Source: Pseudolabrys sp.
Lineage (GTDB): Bacteria > Pseudomonadota > Alphaproteobacteria > Rhizobiales > Xanthobacteraceae
Length of the DNA: 6,464 nt
NCBI GenBank assembly: GCA_026125925.1
Contig: JAHCKF010000211.1
Span: forward strand, 1 to 6,464
Direction of reading: 5' to 3'
Shown here: positions 6,032 to 6,464 of the stretch, in pieces
Layout: each line of letters begins with the position of its first letter
How positions within the stretch are numbered: position 1 is the first letter of the stretch
Made by a program: the position numbers and the translations under genes
The notes under the pieces: generated by a model
Seen by the model: the letters and a program-made list of their open reading frames with translations, nothing else
Told to the model about the DNA's origin: nothing
The model's database searches: none

Positions 6032-6464
6032 CTATTGTCGAATCAGCAGCACGCCGACAATCAGGATCACCGACACCGCGCTGAACACGGTGATGTTGGC
6101 GTCGAACTTCAGCGTCGTGGAGCCGACCTGCACCGGCCAGGGCTGAATGCCGTTGCTGTCGTACTCCTTCCCGCCGAACAGTTTCATCGAGCCGAGCGTC
6201 GCGAAGAACGAAATGTAAATCGCGGCGCCGATCGCGGCGGCAAAGTACAGCCGCGCGACGGCGAGCGGGCCCGGCGACCAGATCAGGATCAGCGCCAGCA
6301 GCCCGATTCCGACGTAGCTCAGCACTTGCCAGACCACGTGGAACCGCGCGTGCGGCGTCCAAAGCGGGTTGGTCGCGTGTGTCGGATTGAAGTCGGCGAG
6401 GATCGGAACGAAGCCGTAGCCCAGAACCGTAACGGTCAGCAGGATGCGCGCCAGGAGATTGCCG
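6032..6464 (-). CDS. Unrecognised four-helix membrane protein, N-terminus beyond right edge
   Basis: The last 143 codons of a minus-strand gene that enters from the right edge, ending at a TAG at 6032-6034. Reading begins in frame at 6463 with no start needed inside the window. A GTG at 6337 is internal and not the likely start, because the upstream reading continues with a plausible membrane helix. Four hydrophobic segments lie at about visible residues 3-22, 43-62, 68-90 and 124-141. Between the first two is a polar loop ADFNPTHATNPLWTPHARFH, rich in His, Pro, Asn and Trp. A second loop (about 91-123) is FGGKEYDSNGIQPWPVQVG-like and polar. I cannot name the family with confidence. It resembles small uncharacterised membrane proteins carrying an NPxWxxHARFH motif. 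The paired histidines could bind metal or haem, but that is speculation. Confidence 0.75.
   Translation of the reverse strand, partial: GNLLARILLTVTVLGYGFVPILADFNPTHATNPLWTPHARFHVVWQVLSYVGIGLLALILIWSPGPLAVARLYFAAAIGAAIYISFFATLGSMKLFGGKEYDSNGIQPWPVQVGSTTLKFDANITVFSAVSVILIVGVLLIRQ

Noticed and set aside
5490..6362. Minus-strand open reading frame (290 codons) opposite osmC
   Set aside because: It overlaps the whole OsmC coding region and the membrane protein gene in another frame, and its Arg/Ala-rich product has no recognisable motif.

Overview
The window looks like chromosomal DNA from a GC-rich alphaproteobacterium, most likely of the Hyphomicrobiales (Bradyrhizobium, Rhodopseudomonas or Xanthobacteraceae type). 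The grounds are strong G/C preference at third codon positions, the style of the PolA and Ugd sequences, a short CTCTCCC-type intergenic palindrome and a FixK-like box. Genus assignment is inference only. I see no tRNA, rRNA, CRISPR array, insertion sequence or phage gene.

Left part (1-2740, minus strand): most of polA, DNA polymerase I. It starts at 2740 and runs off the left edge inside the polymerase domain. The 5' nuclease domain is complete and has its acidic residues. The 3'-5' exonuclease domain carries a lysine where the first catalytic aspartate is expected. The protein also has an unusual Lys/Ala/Ser-rich N-terminal tail. Upstream on the same strand, separated by a gap with a perfect 8-bp hairpin, is a multi-pass acyltransferase-3 family membrane protein (2850-3905).

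Middle (3906-5419): a 182-base divergent intergenic region separates the acyltransferase from a complete UDP-glucose 6-dehydrogenase gene (ugd) on the plus strand. Ugd makes UDP-glucuronate for surface polysaccharide. The acyltransferase may O-acylate a glycan, so the divergent pair may serve the same surface polymer, but no glycosyltransferase or export gene is in the window to confirm this.

Right part (5420-6464): an OsmC-family thiol peroxidase gene on the plus strand, preceded by a 14-base TTGC-N6-TCAA palindrome. This fits the FNR/FixK consensus and sits at the spacing expected for a class II activated promoter. It converges with the 3' end of an unrecognised four-helix membrane protein gene that enters from the right edge on the minus strand.

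Most of the window is ordinary housekeeping and accessory content. I found no convincing new system. The items most worth a second look are the altered proofreading site of PolA and the oxygen-type regulatory box in front of osmC.
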